Positions 32,390-41,737 of a DNA stretch of 64,000 bases are shown piece after piece (position 1 is the stretch's first letter; each line of letters starts with the position of its first letter). The notes below the pieces were generated by a model. It made no database searches, was not told the DNA's origin, and worked only from the letters and a program-made list of their open reading frames with translations. Source of the DNA: Acinetobacter puyangensis (lineage in GTDB: Bacteria; Pseudomonadota; Gammaproteobacteria; Pseudomonadales; Moraxellaceae); NCBI RefSeq assembly GCF_900096995.1, contig NZ_OANT01000005.1, positions 300,302 to 364,301 on the forward strand, in the 5' to 3' direction. The position numbers and the translations under genes are program-made.

Positions 32390-34939
32390 CTAAACGCTCG
32401 ACACTGCAATGCGTTTTTCGTCCCGTTCCTGCGCTTTTAGCGGACGAATTTGTCCACGTTCTTCGGTAAACTGAATGTGCGGATCGGCTTGCTTCGAGTT
32501 AATGAAAGTCTGGAATCTTGCACGTACAGCAGGATCGGTAACCGCGGTTTTCCATTCGTCCTGATAGGTATCTACAATGTGTGCCATGCGCTGTTCCAGA
32601 TCTGCTGCCACCCCTAGACTGTCCTTGACAATCACATCCTTGAGATAATCCAGTCCGCCTTCCAGATTGTCACGCCAGACACTGGTACGCTGTAAACGAT
32701 CTGCGGTTTGAACATAGAACATAAAGAAACGGTCGATATAGCGAATTAAAGTTTCGGTATCCAGATCCGATGCCAGCAATTCGGCATGTCGTGGTTTCAT
32801 GCCACCATTGCCACACACATAGAGGTTCCAGCCTTTTTCGGTGGCAATAATGCCAACATCCTTGCCCTGTGCTTCGGCACATTCACGGGTACAACCGGAT
32901 ACCGCCATTTTTAATTTATGCGGTGAACGCAAGCCTTTGTAACGATTTTCCAGAAAAATTGCCAAACCGACAGAATCATCTACACCATAGCGACACCACG
33001 TACTGCCCACACAGGATTTCACTGTACGCAGCGATTTACCATAGGCATGTCCAGTTTCAAAACCTGCGGCAATCAATTCCTCCCAAATAAATGGTAATTG
33101 ATGCACCTGTGCACCAAACATATCGACCCGTTGCCCACCAGTAATTTTGGTATATAAACCATATTTTTTGGCAATCTGCCCGACTGCAATCAGACCATCT
33201 GGGGTGACTTCACCACCGGCCATACGTGGCACTACGGAATAAGAACCATCTTTTTGAATATTGCCGAGAAAATAATCATTACTGTCCTGCAATCCGGCAT
33301 GATCTTTTTTCAGGACAAAATCATTCCAGCAAGACGCCAAAATATTGGCGACGGTCGGTTTACAAATATCACAGCCCAAACCATGTCCATGTTGTTCAAT
33401 CAAGGCATCAAAGGATTTGATCTCATGTACACGGACCAGATGATAGAGCTCCTGACGTGAATACGGAAAATGCTCACACAGATGATTATTAACCGCAACA
33501 CCTTGTCGCTGTAATTCGGACTTCAATACCTGAGTGACTAAAGGCGTACAACCTCCACAGGCTGTCGCAGCTTTGGTACATTTTTTCAATGCCCCTAAAG
33601 AGGTCGAACCACCAGCAATCGCTTCACACAAATCGGCTTTAGAGACGTTATTACAGGAACAAATAGTGGCAGAATCCGGCAGTAAATCGACACCTGTACC
33701 GCCTGCCTTGACATTACTGCCGCCATATTGTGGGACAATCAGACTATCTGGATGTTCTGGCAAATCCATGCCGTTTAGCATCATTTGCAAGAGTTCGCTA
33801 TATTCTTTGGCATCACCAACTAACACTGCACCCAGTAGTTTTTTACTTTCTTTGCACACCACAATTTTTTTATAGACTTGGGTTTGCTCATCATTATAAA
33901 AATAACTGATTGCAGTTGGCTGATTAGCATGCGCATCACCAATTGATGCCACATCTACACCCATCAACTTGAGTTTGGTACTCATATCGGCACCTGTAAA
34001 CGGTGCAGTATCCTGTTTTAATACATGTTTGGCAGCAACCCGTGCCATATCATAGCCCGGAGCCACTAAGCCAAAAATTTTGCCTTGCCAAAGTGCACAT
34101 TCCCCAATGGCATAAATATCGTCATCAGAAGTCTGACAATAATCATTGACCACAATCCCGCCACGCTCACCAATTGCTAGTTCTGACTGCCGTGCCAGTT
34201 CATCACGTGGGCGAATCCCTGCGGAAAATACGATTAAATCGGTTTCCAGTTCGGAACCATCAGCAAAGTTCATTTTTAATTGATGTTCTTTTCCCTGCTC
34301 AATCGACTGCGTGGCTTTTTGGGTATGTACTGTTACCCCCAATTCTTCAATTTTTTGGCGTAAAACTTTACCGCCTAAATCATCAATTTGTACCGCCATC
34401 AAACGTGGTGCAAACTCCACCACATGCGTTTGCAGATTCAAATCGGTGAGGGCTTTGGCGGCTTCTAGACCCAGCAAACCACCACCGATCACCACACCAT
34501 TTTTTGCAGTTAAACTGGCTGCACGGATTTGATCCAAATCATCAATGGTACGATAGACAAAACAATTGGCGTGGTCATTGCCCGAAATTGGTGGTACAAA
34601 AGCATAAGAACCGGTTGCCAGAATCAGTTTGTCATACGCCACCTGCTGCCCTGTTTTGGTGGTGACGATTTTTGCTGTACGATCAATGGCGATGGCTTGG
34701 GTATTCAAATGCAAATCTATGCCATAAGCCTCGGCAAAATCCTGCCGTGCCAGTGATAGATCCTTCACAGTTTTTCCGGAAAAATATTCAGTCAAATGCA
34801 CACGATCATAGGCAAGATAGGGTTCTTCGGCAATTAAGGTAATTGCTACCTGATCTCGTACATCACTTTGCACATTATCCAGCACAGTTTCGACAAATTT
34901 GTGTCCAACCATGCCATGACCAATAATGACTAATTTCAT
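32390..34939 (-). CDS. nirB: assimilatory nitrite reductase large subunit NirB
   Basis: This 849-residue cytoplasmic enzyme reduces nitrite to ammonium with NAD(P)H. Domains in order: FAD/NAD(P)H reductase (KLVIIGHGMVGHKF, LILATGSYAFVPPI, GVVIGGGLLGLEAAKAL), a BFD-like [2Fe-2S] domain (CSCNNVSKADL, CGGCTPLV), a ferredoxin-like half-domain, and the sirohaem/4Fe-4S site (CVGSTWCRYG and SGCTRECAEAQGKD). I start at the ATG at 34939 with GAGGAG seven bases upstream, rather than a TTG at 34954. It follows narK by 27 bp and is in the same operon. Confidence 0.95.
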   Translation of the reverse strand: MKLVIIGHGMVGHKFVETVLDNVQSDVRDQVAITLIAEEPYLAYDRVHLTEYFSGKTVKDLSLARQDFAEAYGIDLHLNTQAIAIDRTAKIVTTKTGQQVAYDKLILATGSYAFVPPISGNDHANCFVYRTIDDLDQIRAASLTAKNGVVIGGGLLGLEAAKALTDLNLQTHVVEFAPRLMAVQIDDLGGKVLRQKIEELGVTVHTQKATQSIEQGKEHQLKMNFADGSELETDLIVFSAGIRPRDELARQSELAIGERGGIVVNDYCQTSDDDIYAIGECALWQGKIFGLVAPGYDMARVAAKHVLKQDTAPFTGADMSTKLKLMGVDVASIGDAHANQPTAISYFYNDEQTQVYKKIVVCKESKKLLGAVLVGDAKEYSELLQMMLNGMDLPEHPDSLIVPQYGGSNVKAGGTGVDLLPDSATICSCNNVSKADLCEAIAGGSTSLGALKKCTKAATACGGCTPLVTQVLKSELQRQGVAVNNHLCEHFPYSRQELYHLVRVHEIKSFDALIEQHGHGLGCDICKPTVANILASCWNDFVLKKDHAGLQDSNDYFLGNIQKDGSYSVVPRMAGGEVTPDGLIAVGQIAKKYGLYTKITGGQRVDMFGAQVHQLPFIWEELIAAGFETGHAYGKSLRTVKSCVGSTWCRYGVDDSVGLAIFLENRYKGLRSPHKLKMAVSGCTRECAEAQGKDVGIIATEKGWNLYVCGNGGMKPRHAELLASDLDTETLIRYIDRFFMFYVQTADRLQRTSVWRDNLEGGLDYLKDVIVKDSLGVAADLEQRMAHIVDTYQDEWKTAVTDPAVRARFQTFINSKQADPHIQFTEERGQIRPLKAQERDEKRIAVSSV

Positions 34940-34966
34940 CTTTAATCTCCTCAAAATATGATCTGG

Positions 34967-36307
34967 CTAGGCGATGCTGTTACGATCAGCAATGGCTTGC
35001 TCGAAAAGTTGTTGTTCTTTTTGTTTGTGCTCCGCAGTAAAGCGGATAAATATCACCGATGCACCGGCAATTAATACCAAGATGCCCAAGGCAAATAAAC
35101 AAGTTTGAATATCCAACATGCCTTTTAATAAAAAGCCCGCTGCTACCGCACCCACATTACCACCGGCACCAATAATGCCTGCCACACCACCCAAGGAATC
35201 ACGATCAATGAATGGCACCAACGCATAGGTTGCACCACATGCCATATGGGTAAACAGTGCAAAAATTGTCATGGAAATAATCGCCAGCCAAGCACTATTC
35301 ATTTGCGAAAACAGAATTAAAAAGATGCCTTCGCCCAGAATCATGATAAATAAAACCTTGGTTCGACCATCCAGACCTTTTTTCAAGGCAACTTTGTCAG
35401 AAATAATGCCGCCTAGCGCACGGGCAAATAGTGCCAGCAAACCAAAAATTCCAGCAGTCAGACCCGCTTCTTTTAATCCAAACTGAAAGTTATTCACGTA
35501 GTACATGGCCACGATGTTATGAATAAAAATCTCAATCCCAAAACACGCTGCATAGGCGATAAACAGTACCCAGACCCGATAGTTACTGGCAGCCTGTTTT
35601 AAAATTGCCCATCCGCCCTTTTTATCACTGCCCGCTGCAATTCCTAGCGCGCGAACGTCCTTGAAATTACCCTGCGGGCAATCCTGAGTAAATTTCCAGT
35701 ATAAAACACCGACAATCACCATCAGAATACCGGGAACCAATAGTGCAGCACGCCAGCCAAATGCGGCATCGACACCCATCATGATCAATGCCCCCATGAT
35801 CAGCGGCATGAGGGCTTGCGTCGCACCGCCCCCTGCATTACCCCAACCTGCGGCAGCGGCATTGGCTGTACCGACCACATTTGGCGCAAACATAATACTG
35901 GTATGGTATTGCGTAATCACAAAACTGGCACCAATAGCACCAATCAACAAACGGAAGAATAAAAACGATTCATAACTATTGGCAGCCGCCACACCAAACA
36001 CAGGAATACTACCGATCAGTAACAACGCAGTATAGGTAATGCGAGGCCCATATTTATCACATAAAGGCCCGACAATCAGACGTACCAAAATGGTAATTGC
36101 GACCGCAGCAATATTGATATTGGCGATTTGATCTTTGGTCAGGTTAAATTCACCTGCTATTACGGGCATTAACGGCGCACAGGCAAACCATGCAAAAAAA
36201 CAGACAAAAAACGCCAGCCACGTCATATGAAATGCTCGCATGGCTGGCGTTGAAAAACTAAATAGTTTGATGGATGTGGCTTTTTTGGCAGAAATATCAA
36301 CGGACAT
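34967..36307 (-). CDS. narK: nitrate/nitrite transporter, NarK type (MFS)
   Basis: This 446-residue inner-membrane protein of the major facilitator superfamily has about 12 hydrophobic segments. NarK/NasA-family features are FFAWFACAPLMPVIAGEFNLTKDQIAN near the N-terminus and the Gly-rich nitrate signatures AAAGWGNAGGGATQALMPLI and GGVAGIIGAGGNVGAVAAGF. It brings nitrate in for the reductases. It is the first gene of a narK-nirB-nirD operon with a sigma-54 promoter and an ANTAR-type leader, and is divergent from nasT. Confidence 0.95.
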   Translation of the reverse strand: MSVDISAKKATSIKLFSFSTPAMRAFHMTWLAFFVCFFAWFACAPLMPVIAGEFNLTKDQIANINIAAVAITILVRLIVGPLCDKYGPRITYTALLLIGSIPVFGVAAANSYESFLFFRLLIGAIGASFVITQYHTSIMFAPNVVGTANAAAAGWGNAGGGATQALMPLIMGALIMMGVDAAFGWRAALLVPGILMVIVGVLYWKFTQDCPQGNFKDVRALGIAAGSDKKGGWAILKQAASNYRVWVLFIAYAACFGIEIFIHNIVAMYYVNNFQFGLKEAGLTAGIFGLLALFARALGGIISDKVALKKGLDGRTKVLFIMILGEGIFLILFSQMNSAWLAIISMTIFALFTHMACGATYALVPFIDRDSLGGVAGIIGAGGNVGAVAAGFLLKGMLDIQTCLFALGILVLIAGASVIFIRFTAEHKQKEQQLFEQAIADRNSIA

Positions 36308-36375
36308 AATGGTCTTCTCCTGAACTGATCAGTAAATACAGCAAACACACATGTGTGAGCTGCGACATCATCAGA

Positions 36376-36427
36376 ACGGGCGCCTTTGACCGTCGATTAA
36401 ACATATTTTGAAGTCATCTTTGACTCA
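36376..36427 (-). promoter_or_regulatory. NasT (ANTAR) target: two hexaloop hairpins in the narK leader
   Basis: Read on the minus strand, hairpin 1 (36426-36410) is GAGTC-AAAGAT-GACTTC with one bulged T. Hairpin 2 (36393-36376) is ACGGTC-AAAGGC-GCCCGT with one T-C mismatch and a C-G closing pair. Both loops have A1 and G4. A further imperfect stem (CAGC...GCTG around CACACATGTGTG, 36342-36364) follows but has only a weak T-run, so the attenuator itself is uncertain. Confidence 0.72.
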
Positions 36428-36437
36428 AAATTTAAAA

Positions 36438-36453
36438 AGCAATTAATATGCCA
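36438..36453 (-). promoter_or_regulatory. sigma-54 (-24/-12) promoter of narK-nirBD
   Basis: On the minus strand it reads TGGCATA-TTAA-TTGCT, a perfect consensus match. The start is predicted near 36427, right at the first leader hairpin. Confidence 0.82.
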
Positions 36454-36698
36454 ATCTATTTAAAAAATATTATTCACTCTGATTTTTTATAAGAAATTTA
36501 AATAATTCAGATAGATAAATTATTTTTTATACAACACAAAAGGTTCTTTATGGGGAATACGTTTATTATACAGATGCACCATTGTAATGCTTTACTGCCA
36601 TCACGCCTTTCATGCACAGTAAATTAAGCCCGATCATCAAAGTCATGCATATTTTATCTACACTTCACGCATGTAGCCTGAAAGATAAGTTGACGGCA

Positions 36699-36714
36699 TG
36701 GCACTATACTTGCT
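36699..36714 (+). promoter_or_regulatory. sigma-54 (-24/-12) promoter of nasTS
   Basis: It reads TGGCACT-ATAC-TTGCT with correct spacing, 38 bp before the nasT start. The 36454-36698 stretch between the divergent promoters contains a possible NtrC half-site (TGCACC near 36575); otherwise I see nothing in it. Confidence 0.78.
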
Positions 36715-36751
36715 TAAATAAATTCGCCAGATCTAAGCATTAAGTTGATGT

Positions 36752-37339
36752 ATGTTCAAGCTAAAAATTGCTTTAATCGATGATGATCAAGAACGCGCCA
36801 ATTTTATCAAAGCGACACTCATTGAAAACGATTTTGATGTCGTCGCCTGCCTGACGATTGATTATGTCAATCTATTTAAACTCGAACGTTTAAATGCCGA
36901 TATTATCCTGTTGGATATGGATAACCCGCATCGGGATATTATTGAAAACTGTGTCAGTCAATTTAATTTACCCACAGTATTATTCACCAAAAACAGCCAT
37001 AAGGACACCATTAAGAGTGCCATTGATGCCGGTGTCACTGCGTATATTGTGGATGGCATCGACCCGGAAAAATTACAAACCATTTTGGAAATTTCAATTG
37101 AACAATTTAAAAAACATAAAAAACTGGAAGATGATTTAAAAGAAACCAAAACCAAACTCGCCGATCGCAAAGATATTGAAAAAGCCAAAGTATTATTGAT
37201 GCAATTACATGGCCTCAGTGAAGATTCCGCCTTTCAGTTACTGCGCAAAAATGCCATGAGCCACCGTATGACCATGGGCGAGATGTCCCGTCGCTTGCTT
37301 GATGCGCAAGCATTGCTCAATAACCAGTTAAAGGATTAA
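36752..37339 (+). CDS. nasT: NasT, ANTAR-domain antiterminator
   Basis: This 195-residue RNA-binding regulator has an N-terminal receiver-like domain (KIALIDDDQERANFIK, IILLDMDNPH), a coiled-coil linker (KKHKKLEDDLKETKTKL), and a C-terminal ANTAR domain at about 130-190 (IEKAKVLLMQLHGLSEDSAFQLLRKNAM followed by MTMGEMSRRLLDA). In the known system NasT binds dual hexaloop hairpins and lets transcription read into nitrate genes, while NasS holds it inactive without nitrate or nitrite. Three matching leaders are visible in this window. The stop of nasT and the start of nasS are four bases apart. Confidence 0.93.
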   Translation: MFKLKIALIDDDQERANFIKATLIENDFDVVACLTIDYVNLFKLERLNADIILLDMDNPHRDIIENCVSQFNLPTVLFTKNSHKDTIKSAIDAGVTAYIVDGIDPEKLQTILEISIEQFKKHKKLEDDLKETKTKLADRKDIEKAKVLLMQLHGLSEDSAFQLLRKNAMSHRMTMGEMSRRLLDAQALLNNQLKD

Positions 37340-37343
37340 AGCC

Positions 37344-38342
37344 ATGCCGCATTTAGAAAAAACCGAAATTGAACTGGGCTATATTCCGCTATTGGACTGT
37401 ATTGCCATTCTTTGGGCAAAACATCGTGGTTATTTTGAGCAGCAAGGTTTACAGGTCAATCTGGTCAAGGAAGTCTCATGGGCAAGTTTACGTGATCGCC
37501 TGGCCTTTGGTTTACTCGATGCAGCACACTGTCTATCAGCCATGCTACCTGCGGCTTTGGCTGGATCGGATCAAGTCGGGATTCCCTTTCAAACCTCGAT
37601 TATTTTGAGCCGTAATTGCGCCAATATCAGTTTAAGCCAGAAACTTTGTTATGATCTCAATATCTCAAAAATAGATACACCACAGCAATCTGCCCATAAA
37701 CTTTTCACCGCAATTGAAAGTGGTCAGTTGATTAGACTTGCGCATGTTTTCCCTTATTCAATTCATCATTATTGTTTAAGAGAATGGTTGGCACTGGCAG
37801 ATATCAATACAGCCAGAAAAATCAAATTGGCAACGTTCCCACCACCTTATATGGTAGAAGCAATTTCCAACCACAGCATTGATGGCTTTTGTGTAGGAGA
37901 ACCATGGAATATACAAGGTGAATTACTCGGTGTCAGCCAGATTGTTACGTCTAGTCAGGATGTCATTCCCAAAGTTGCCGATAAAGTTTTAGCCTTTAGT
38001 GCTGAATGGGCATTACAATATCCCAATACCTTAAATGCAATTACAGTTGCCATACAACGTGCACAAGATGAACTACAAACATTAACGGATTATAGTGATG
38101 TCTGGCAATTGTTAGTCGATTTTAATATTGTACAATTCAATTGTTCTGAAACAGTTCATACCCAACAATATCATCATATTCAAAACATCATTCGCAATTT
38201 TATTCAGGACAGTGCCCTCCCCACACAGGACGATTTCGTCTGGCTGATTGGACAGATGCAAAAATGGGATCAACTGCATCAGCCTGTATCCGATGAACAA
38301 GCACTTGCCAAACAATGTATCTATCCAATTGGGAATATTTAA
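37344..38342 (+). CDS. nasS: NasS, nitrate/nitrite sensor
   Basis: This 332-residue protein has the NrtA/CmpA-type binding-protein fold (ELGYIPLLDCIAILWAKHRGYFEQQGL, AHVFPYSIHHYCLREWLA, PPPYMVEAISNHSIDGFCVGEPWN). It has no signal peptide, so it works in the cytosol as a sensor rather than in transport. Family knowledge: NasS binds NasT and releases it when nitrate or nitrite is present. It is cotranscribed with nasT. Confidence 0.92.
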   Translation: MPHLEKTEIELGYIPLLDCIAILWAKHRGYFEQQGLQVNLVKEVSWASLRDRLAFGLLDAAHCLSAMLPAALAGSDQVGIPFQTSIILSRNCANISLSQKLCYDLNISKIDTPQQSAHKLFTAIESGQLIRLAHVFPYSIHHYCLREWLALADINTARKIKLATFPPPYMVEAISNHSIDGFCVGEPWNIQGELLGVSQIVTSSQDVIPKVADKVLAFSAEWALQYPNTLNAITVAIQRAQDELQTLTDYSDVWQLLVDFNIVQFNCSETVHTQQYHHIQNIIRNFIQDSALPTQDDFVWLIGQMQKWDQLHQPVSDEQALAKQCIYPIGNI

Positions 38343-38365
38343 AACCCCCAATCACGGTATCAGGG

Positions 38366-38532
38366 CTGTCAAGTTCTTTAAAATCTAATTCGTCATGCCG
38401 GACTTGAGAGATGTATCTCGCAAGGAGCATCCAATACGGTATATGCAAGGAAAACGGTTATGGACACTCTGGATTCCTGAGATGCGACTAAAGCATCGCA
38501 AGGCATGAATGACTGTACCTTAAACTTGACAG
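38366..38532. mobile_element. MITE-like element with terminal inverted repeats
   Basis: This 167 bp segment begins CTGTCAAGTT and ends AACTTGACAG, exact inverse complements, and has a further imperfect inner match (GTCATGCC near the left, GGCATGA near the right). It has no coding potential. It is flanked by near-identical direct repeats, ATCACGGTATCA (38351-38362) and ATCATGGTATCA (38540-38551), which could be a target duplication or part of the element. It lies in the gap after nasS. Confidence 0.6.
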
Positions 38533-38563
38533 ACCTGCGATCATGGTATCACGCCATAGCATC

Positions 38564-38596
38564 AAAAAACCCAGATCAACCTAATGAAGATCTGGG
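38564..38596 (-). terminator. intrinsic terminator of the OFA-type transporter gene
   Basis: On the minus strand CCCAGATC pairs with GATCTGGG around an 11-base loop and is followed by six T. It lies 22 bp beyond the stop at 38618. Confidence 0.9.
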
Positions 38597-38617
38597 AAAT
38601 TTAATTACCGCTGTTGT

Positions 38618-40255
38618 CTAGAAAAATGCCTGCACACTTAATGCGGTACGATATACACCCCATAACAACGGTAAGCCAACAGCTAGCCACGCGAGAACCA
38701 CCCACACCGGATTGGTTTTTACAGCGACTGCTGACAAAACCGATTGATCACTGGTTGCTTCCGCTTGCTGCTTTTCCTGCATCAGTTTTTTTTCAACTGC
38801 CAACTCTTCTTCCGTCATAAAATATTTGGCATTGACAGGTTTAATTAAGAGATTACAGATCAAACCAATCAACAACATGCCGGCGAGAATAAACATGGTC
38901 TGGTTATAGACTTGACTGGCTGGCAAGCCAAGTGCCAACTGATAATCACGCATATTATTCACCACAACCGGACCAATAATCCCAGCGGTGGCCCATGCCG
39001 TAAGCAAACGTCCATGGATAGCCCCAACCATTTGCGTACCAAATAAATCTGCCAGATATGCCGGCACCGTAGCAAAACCACCGCCATACATACTCAAAAT
39101 AATGCACACGGCTGCAACAAAGAATAGTTTATTCCCCGTTTCAGCAAAAAACGGAATCGTGGCATATAAAATTGCACCCAGTACAAAGAAGATGGTATAG
39201 GTATGTTTACGTCCAATCTGGTCAGATAAACTGGCCCAGCCAATACGTCCACCAATATTAAATAAACTGAGTAATGCGGTAAATCCTGCCGCAATCGCCG
39301 CAATGGCTTTTAGTTGTCCATCATCCAGTTGGCTAAAAGTTTTCTGAATACCGATCAAACTGCCAGCAAAAACTTCCTGTAACATCGGTGATGCCATGCC
39401 GATCACGCCAATTCCGGCAGACACATTCATACATAGCACCATCCACACCAACCAGAATTGTGGAATTCCCCAGATTTTACTGGCATGCACATGATGCTGA
39501 GTAATCAACACATTCTGTTGCTGTGGTTTTGGCTGCCATCCCGTAGGTTTCCAGCCTGCTGGCGGAATACGATAAGCCAGCGCACCGCCAACCATAAAAA
39601 TAAAATAGATAAAGGCCATCACCACAAAAGTCTCAACAGCACCAACACTGCTTGCACTGGAAAAATAAGACATCAATTCGACAGCCAGTGGTGACCCAAT
39701 CATGGCGCCACCACCAAAGCCCATAATCGCCATACCTGTAGCCAAACCACGTTTATCCGGAAACCATTTAATCAAAGTACTGACAGGTGAAATATAGCCC
39801 AGTCCCAGACCAATTCCCCCAATCACACCGGAACCTAACAGCATGATCCAGAATTGATGCAGATAAATCCCCAATGCAGAGATCAGCATTCCCCCACACC
39901 AGCATACTGCACTAAGCAAACCGGCTTTACGTGGCCCTACCCGTTCCAGCCAGCCACCCCAGATCGCAGCAGAACTTCCCAGCAACACAAAGAACATGGT
40001 GTACATCCAGCCCAAGGTTGACACTTTCCAGTCACAATTTGCGACAAACAATTGCTGGAAAAATCCAATATCCGGTACGCAGGCAATCGACTCACTAATG
40101 CCTAAAGCCTTGGATAATGGTAACCAAAATACCGAAAAACCATAGGCCATACCGATACACAAATGAATTGCCAATGCAGCAGGCGGCACCAGCCAGCGGT
40201 TAAATCCGGGCTTGGCGATAATGCGCTGTTTTGATAAAAAAGCAGGTTGTGACAT
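38618..40255 (-). CDS. MFS transporter, OFA (oxalate/formate antiporter-like) family
   Basis: This 545-residue inner-membrane transporter has about 12 hydrophobic segments. OFA features are RWLVPPAALAIHLCIGMAYGFSVFWLPLSK, a long periplasmic loop with a Cys pair (CVPDIGFFQQLFVANCDW), GVIGGIGLGLGYISPVSTLIKWFPDKRG and NIGGRIGWASLSDQIGRK. I start at the ATG at 40255 (MSQPAF), with GGGGA upstream; a start 14 codons earlier is possible. The substrate is not clear. It converges on nasTS and may be unrelated to nitrogen. I see no sigma-54 site in its 190-bp leader. Confidence 0.88.
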   Translation of the reverse strand: MSQPAFLSKQRIIAKPGFNRWLVPPAALAIHLCIGMAYGFSVFWLPLSKALGISESIACVPDIGFFQQLFVANCDWKVSTLGWMYTMFFVLLGSSAAIWGGWLERVGPRKAGLLSAVCWCGGMLISALGIYLHQFWIMLLGSGVIGGIGLGLGYISPVSTLIKWFPDKRGLATGMAIMGFGGGAMIGSPLAVELMSYFSSASSVGAVETFVVMAFIYFIFMVGGALAYRIPPAGWKPTGWQPKPQQQNVLITQHHVHASKIWGIPQFWLVWMVLCMNVSAGIGVIGMASPMLQEVFAGSLIGIQKTFSQLDDGQLKAIAAIAAGFTALLSLFNIGGRIGWASLSDQIGRKHTYTIFFVLGAILYATIPFFAETGNKLFFVAAVCIILSMYGGGFATVPAYLADLFGTQMVGAIHGRLLTAWATAGIIGPVVVNNMRDYQLALGLPASQVYNQTMFILAGMLLIGLICNLLIKPVNAKYFMTEEELAVEKKLMQEKQQAEATSDQSVLSAVAVKTNPVWVVLAWLAVGLPLLWGVYRTALSVQAFF

Positions 40256-40444
40256 ACTTGGATTCCCCACAATCTCAATAAGTATGAATTTCGCCACACC
40301 ATATACGCTGCAAGAATGTTTTTGTCCAGTAAAAAAGCGTTTTTTGTTCTATTTATAATTTAAGATAGGACCACAGCGGACCTTACATAAAAAACATCAT
40401 TAGCGAAATTATCAGCAAAATTCATCTTGCATCGGTTTTAAACT

Positions 40445-41365
40445 TTATTCTGATTTTAGCTGCTTTTTCTTTAATTGCTTATCTAAAAAATTCTGAATTA
40501 AAGCTTTTGCCTGTGCTGTTTTCCCCAAAAAAGCAAAATGCTTTGATTCTTCCCTAATTGCAGCATCCCGCTCTAAAATAATACCAGCCCTAATAGCCTC
40601 TAACATGTGATGGTATGCTGGAGAATCATTATCTTTTTCCTGAATTTCTCTATAAGCCTGTATAAAAATCTTATTTTTAGCTGTTTTAGTGAGGTGAATA
40701 GGTTTGATTTTTTCTTGATATCTTGATTGCCAACTTAATTCTCCGGCTATTGCAGCTTCTATAAATTGTATAGAAGTAGGAATTAAATCCTTATGATGAA
40801 CGACTGCATCAATTGCACCATCCATTAATGCTTGCTTCGCATTTTTAGATACTATTCCCTGTATCCATTGAATGGTTTTTTCGACTCCGATAATACGACA
40901 CAAACGTACTGTTCCACCAAAACCAGGAATTAATCCCAGACTTAATTCCGGTAAACCGATCTGAGCAGATTCAGCCATAACCCGATAATCGCACGTCAAA
41001 CACATTTCAAAACCACCACCTAAGGCAAAACCATTAATTGCAGCAACTTTTGGTAAATTTAAATCTTCAAATGCATTAAAGAAATCATTGGCATTTTCAG
41101 CCCAAGAGCGAATGTCTGCCTCGCTTTGTTCAAATAAATCAGTAAATTCGGTAATATCAGCACCGACAATAAATACCGATTTAGCAGAAGTGACAATAAT
41201 CCCTTTTATATCAGGATATAACTTAATCGCTTTTAATGCTGCTTTACATTCTATTAAGGTTTCTCGATTAAATTTATTAATCGACTGATTTTTTAGATTA
41301 AAACAAAAATTTGCTATACTCTCTTTTATTATACTGACAGATACTGTATTTCCCTGATATATCAT
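40445..41365 (-). CDS. enoyl-CoA hydratase corresponding to the N-terminal part of FadB
   Basis: This 306-residue protein aligns by eye with the hydratase/isomerase domain and linker of FadB, not with ordinary stand-alone hydratases: NKFNRETLIECKAAL, IIVTSAKSVFIVGADITEF, LPKVAAINGFALGGGFEMCLTCDYRVM, LPELSLGLIPGFGGTVRL, then the linker ending KALIQNFLDKQLKKK. It stops just where FadB goes on into the 3-hydroxyacyl-CoA dehydrogenase half. The two hydratase Glu sites are kept (GGGFEMCL; GLPELSLG). The missing dehydrogenase step is presumably done by the SDR at 44120. It is the last gene of the beta-oxidation cluster. Confidence 0.88.
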   Translation of the reverse strand: MIYQGNTVSVSIIKESIANFCFNLKNQSINKFNRETLIECKAALKAIKLYPDIKGIIVTSAKSVFIVGADITEFTDLFEQSEADIRSWAENANDFFNAFEDLNLPKVAAINGFALGGGFEMCLTCDYRVMAESAQIGLPELSLGLIPGFGGTVRLCRIIGVEKTIQWIQGIVSKNAKQALMDGAIDAVVHHKDLIPTSIQFIEAAIAGELSWQSRYQEKIKPIHLTKTAKNKIFIQAYREIQEKDNDSPAYHHMLEAIRAGIILERDAAIREESKHFAFLGKTAQAKALIQNFLDKQLKKKQLKSE

Positions 41366-41737
41366 ATATTTTCTCCTAAATATTCAATAAAATCATGTTC
41401 CAAGTGCTTTTATTTCGTGCATGGAATAAACAATCGAAGATATAATCTCAATTTGAGCTATATGCTCTTCTTCTTTCAATGCAATACCCACCTTTTTATT
41501 TTTTAAAATTTTGGTAAAACGAACCGTTTGCAATGCCCATGTATAAAGTCACTTCCTCAACAGTCACTAAACCATTTTTAATAATAAGCGTTTTAGCAGG
41601 AATGAATAAACGTGTGCTTAATCAGTTCATATTTAAATTTTCTGGATAAATTATGTCGTGGTACTCGATAGAAACATTCCATCTTCTTCATACCATGTTC
41701 CTTGCTAAAGCTTCCAGACAAAACCTATATTGAATCC
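41366..41737 (-). pseudogene. decayed gene remnant, unidentified
   Basis: No intact gene fits this 372-bp gap. On the minus strand protein-like stretches occur in different frames: one starting MKKMECFYRVPRHNL near 41683, broken by a stop; one with AKTLIIKNGLVTVEEVTLY near 41570; and one with VGIALKEEEHIAQIEIISS ending at a stop near 41393. Joining them needs at least two frame changes. This looks like one gene that has decayed, possibly a small enzyme or regulator of the cluster. I do not recognise the family. Confidence 0.4.

Noticed and set aside
41480..41570. TetR-type HTH in the decayed gene (GIANGSFYQNF reads like a TetR helix)
   Set aside because: Another frame over the same bases is at least as protein-like, and the stretch is too short to assign.
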